A stretch of 7,378 bases of DNA. It comes from Cryomorphaceae bacterium (GTDB lineage Bacteria; Bacteroidota; Bacteroidia; Flavobacteriales_D; Crocinitomicaceae). The translations under genes and the position numbers were made by a program. The notes under the pieces are model-generated. The model did not search any database, was not told where the DNA came from, and saw only the letters and a program-made list of their open reading frames with translations. Shown piece after piece: positions 6,066 through 7,378 of the stretch. The DNA is taken from the NCBI GenBank assembly GCA_027485365.1, contig JAIXRD010000002.1:1-7378 (forward strand), in the 5' to 3' direction. Numbering within the stretch: the first letter of the stretch is position 1; each line of letters opens with the position of its first letter.

Positions 6066-6612
6066 AATCCCCACGGTTAAGAAACTAATTATTGCTGTTT
6101 CGATTGTTATTCCATTGGTAGTAGGTGCATTATTTCGCATTCGAATTCCTGGAGACTTGTCTTTTTTACCTCCAATTTATGCAGGTTTTAATGCAGCAAC
6201 AGCCTTATTGCTAATCCTTGCCCTATTCATGGTTAAACAAGGAAAAATAGAATTACACCGGTTTTTTATACGCTTAGCGCTATTGTTGTCTTTATTGTTC
6301 CTGGTTTGTTATGTTGCATATCACCTCACTTCCGATCCAACACAATATGGTGATTTAAACCATGATCACATCCTTAGCGATGCAGAGAAGGCATCTGCAG
6401 GAAATTGGAGAACGATATATTTTATTACATTAATAAGTCATATTGGACTAAGTATGGTAGTGATTCCAATGGTACTTTACGCGTATCTTTTTGCCTGGGC
6501 GGGTCAATACGAAGCGCATAAAAAATTGGTGCGTTTTGCCTACCCGATCTGGTTATATGTTGCCATTACAGGAGTTGTCGTGTATTGGATGATTTCTCCT
6601 TTTTATCGTTGA
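6040..6612 (+). CDS. DUF420 family membrane protein (CtaM/YozB-like), oxidase-associated
   Basis: This 190-residue protein has five membrane segments at about 13-32, 46-65, 74-94, 125-150 and 165-186. The DUF420 pattern is clear: ELHRFFIRLA (71-80), YVAYHL (91-96), ISHIGLSMVVIP (132-143), AHKKLVRFAYPIWLYVAITGVVVYWM (159-184). His73, His95, His134 and His160 are candidate metal or heme contacts. Relatives in Firmicutes (CtaM, YozB) are needed for active aa3-type oxidase, and placement at the end of this operon fits that role. The outer loop between segments three and four carries an EF-hand-like sequence instead of the short FGG-type loop I expect (annotated separately). ATG at 6040 is followed at once by a second ATG, and either could be used. 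The first overlaps the SCO gene by 26 bases. Confidence 0.88.
   Translation: MMNTLAPNKIPTVKKLIIAVSIVIPLVVGALFRIRIPGDLSFLPPIYAGFNAATALLLILALFMVKQGKIELHRFFIRLALLLSLLFLVCYVAYHLTSDPTQYGDLNHDHILSDAEKASAGNWRTIYFITLISHIGLSMVVIPMVLYAYLFAWAGQYEAHKKLVRFAYPIWLYVAITGVVVYWMISPFYR
6352..6387 (+). other. EF-hand/dockerin-like calcium loop in the DUF420 protein
   Basis: Residues 105-116 (DLNHDHILSDAE) fit the 12-residue EF-hand loop D-x-N-x-D-x-(I)-x-S-x-x-E, with Asp105, Asn107 and Asp109 at positions 1, 3 and 5, Ser113 at 9 and Glu116 at 12. Position 6 is His rather than the favoured Gly. By the positive-inside rule the loop between membrane segments three and four faces the periplasm, where calcium would be available. 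Calcium binding is inferred from the pattern alone. Confidence 0.6.
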
Positions 6613-7378
6613 TTATTTAATTTTAACCTCAACCCTTCGATTGGCTTCTTTCTGTTCTTCAGATTCTGGCTTAGGATAGATTGGTTTAGTGTTGCCATAA
6701 CCAACCGCAGAAAGTCTTTCTGGCTCAATTCCACAGGAAATTAAATAAGCTACAATGCGCTTAGCTCTTTTTTTGGATAGTCGTTGAGAACTTAAGGAAT
6801 TTCCCCCTTCGTCGTTGACATGGCCTTGAACTTCAATGGAAATGCTTGGATTTAATAACAAGAAATCCTTTAAGCGTTTCAATCGAGGCATGGATTCCTC
6901 CAAAATTATAGCAAGCCCGCCTGCGAAATAAATATCATCCAATTTGGTGATTGCACCATGCGTAATGGGTGCTAAAAAAATCGTATCGTGATGCGTAGTT
7001 GAGGGAATTGGGTGCTCAATAATATCTTTAGAGTAATACCCTTCTGAATCGATTCGCAACGAGGCCTTAAGTTTACGTTGATTATTTACCAAGATATCGG
7101 ATCCGCGATATGTACCATCGATTAGGCTTGATGCAACAAGAGATAATTTAGCAATAACGGGAAATCCAGTAAGCTCATCTCTGAAATGTATTCCATACAC
7201 AGGAAGATCTTTAGAATATGCTAAATTTAAAAGTAACGAATCCTTTAACACCGTTCCTTCGGACGTTAATGGGGTGTAGTTAAGTTTTAAATCGATCAAG
7301 GGTGCTTTACCTTTGTCCACATAAAGCGCGATGTAATAATTCTTGTCTGCAGAACACTTATATATTGGGTTAAGTGTA
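6613..7378 (-). CDS. OmpA-family outer membrane/peptidoglycan-binding protein, C-terminal part (N-terminus beyond right edge)
   Basis: The minus frame ends with TAA at 6615-6613 and is open all the way to the right edge, giving about 254 visible residues and no signal peptide. A GTG at 7320 is probably internal, because coding-like sequence (YKCSADKNYYIALY) continues upstream. The C-terminal third (about 6936-6616) is an OmpA-like domain: IYFAGGLAIILEES, SIEVQGHVND with the diaminopimelate-contacting Asp (6813-6811), LSKKRAKRIVAYLISCGI, RLSAVGYGNTKPI and NRRVEVKIK with the paired Arg (6639-6637). It should anchor the protein to peptidoglycan. Before it, about 7206-6967 resembles a beta-rich regulatory domain common ahead of OmpA domains in Bacteroidota, shown by LTGFPVIAKLSL, SEGYYSKDI and TIFLAPITHG. 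Its link to the oxidase genes is probably only positional. Confidence 0.88.
   Translation of the reverse strand, partial: TLNPIYKCSADKNYYIALYVDKGKAPLIDLKLNYTPLTSEGTVLKDSLLLNLAYSKDLPVYGIHFRDELTGFPVIAKLSLVASSLIDGTYRGSDILVNNQRKLKASLRIDSEGYYSKDIIEHPIPSTTHHDTIFLAPITHGAITKLDDIYFAGGLAIILEESMPRLKRLKDFLLLNPSISIEVQGHVNDEGGNSLSSQRLSKKRAKRIVAYLISCGIEPERLSAVGYGNTKPIYPKPESEEQKEANRRVEVKIK

Noticed and set aside
7318..7320. GTG as the start of the OmpA-family gene
   Set aside because: The frame is open to the window edge with coding-like sequence upstream and no signal peptide follows the GTG, so the gene is more likely truncated by the window.
1..7378. Search for CRISPR arrays, tRNA or rRNA genes, transposases, phage genes or defence systems
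   Set aside because: None seen. All of the sequence apart from the short intergenic gaps is accounted for by core metabolic, respiratory and envelope genes.

Overview
The window looks like a chromosomal stretch from a member of Bacteroidota, most likely a Flavobacteriales-type aerobe. The reasons are the AT-rich sequence, the absence of Shine-Dalgarno sites before start codons, a promoter matching the Bacteroidota TTG / TAnnTTTG form, and the gene content and order. The order heme O synthase, two subunit III genes, subunit IV, two SCO-like genes and DUF420 is typical of the cytochrome c oxidase locus in this phylum. Lineage below order level is a guess.

Layout. Positions 1-1254 (minus) hold the N-terminal 418 residues of 1-deoxy-D-xylulose-5-phosphate synthase (dxs), cut off by the left edge. 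An 88-base divergent intergenic region follows. Seven plus-strand genes from 1343 to 6612 then form one tightly packed operon: ctaB; a first cytochrome oxidase subunit III with a large inserted domain; a second, more canonical subunit III, also with an insert; subunit IV; a divergent SCO-like protein; a canonical SCO lipoprotein; and a DUF420 membrane protein. Gaps are 21 bases or less, and three junctions overlap by 14, 29 and 26 bases. From 6613 to the right edge (minus) lies the C-terminal part of an OmpA-family protein. It is convergent with the operon, with no base between the two stop codons. No stretch of 300 bases or more lacks a gene.

How the genes work together. CtaB converts heme B to heme O on the way to heme A. 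The two subunit III proteins and subunit IV are membrane parts of an aa3-type oxidase. The SCO proteins probably serve CuA assembly in subunit II, and DUF420 proteins (CtaM/YozB relatives) are linked to oxidase maturation. Genes for catalytic subunits I and II are not here and must lie elsewhere, as is common in this phylum, where they often sit with alternative complex III.

This is a recognisable respiratory locus rather than a defence or mobile system. The most interesting parts are lineage-specific periplasmic additions. These are a roughly 165-residue insert with three internal repeats in the first subunit III, a His- and Lys-rich insert at the same topological place in the second, and an EF-hand-like loop at the equivalent outer loop of the DUF420 protein. 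A SCO paralogue that keeps CxxxC but seems to lack the copper-ligand histidine is also notable.
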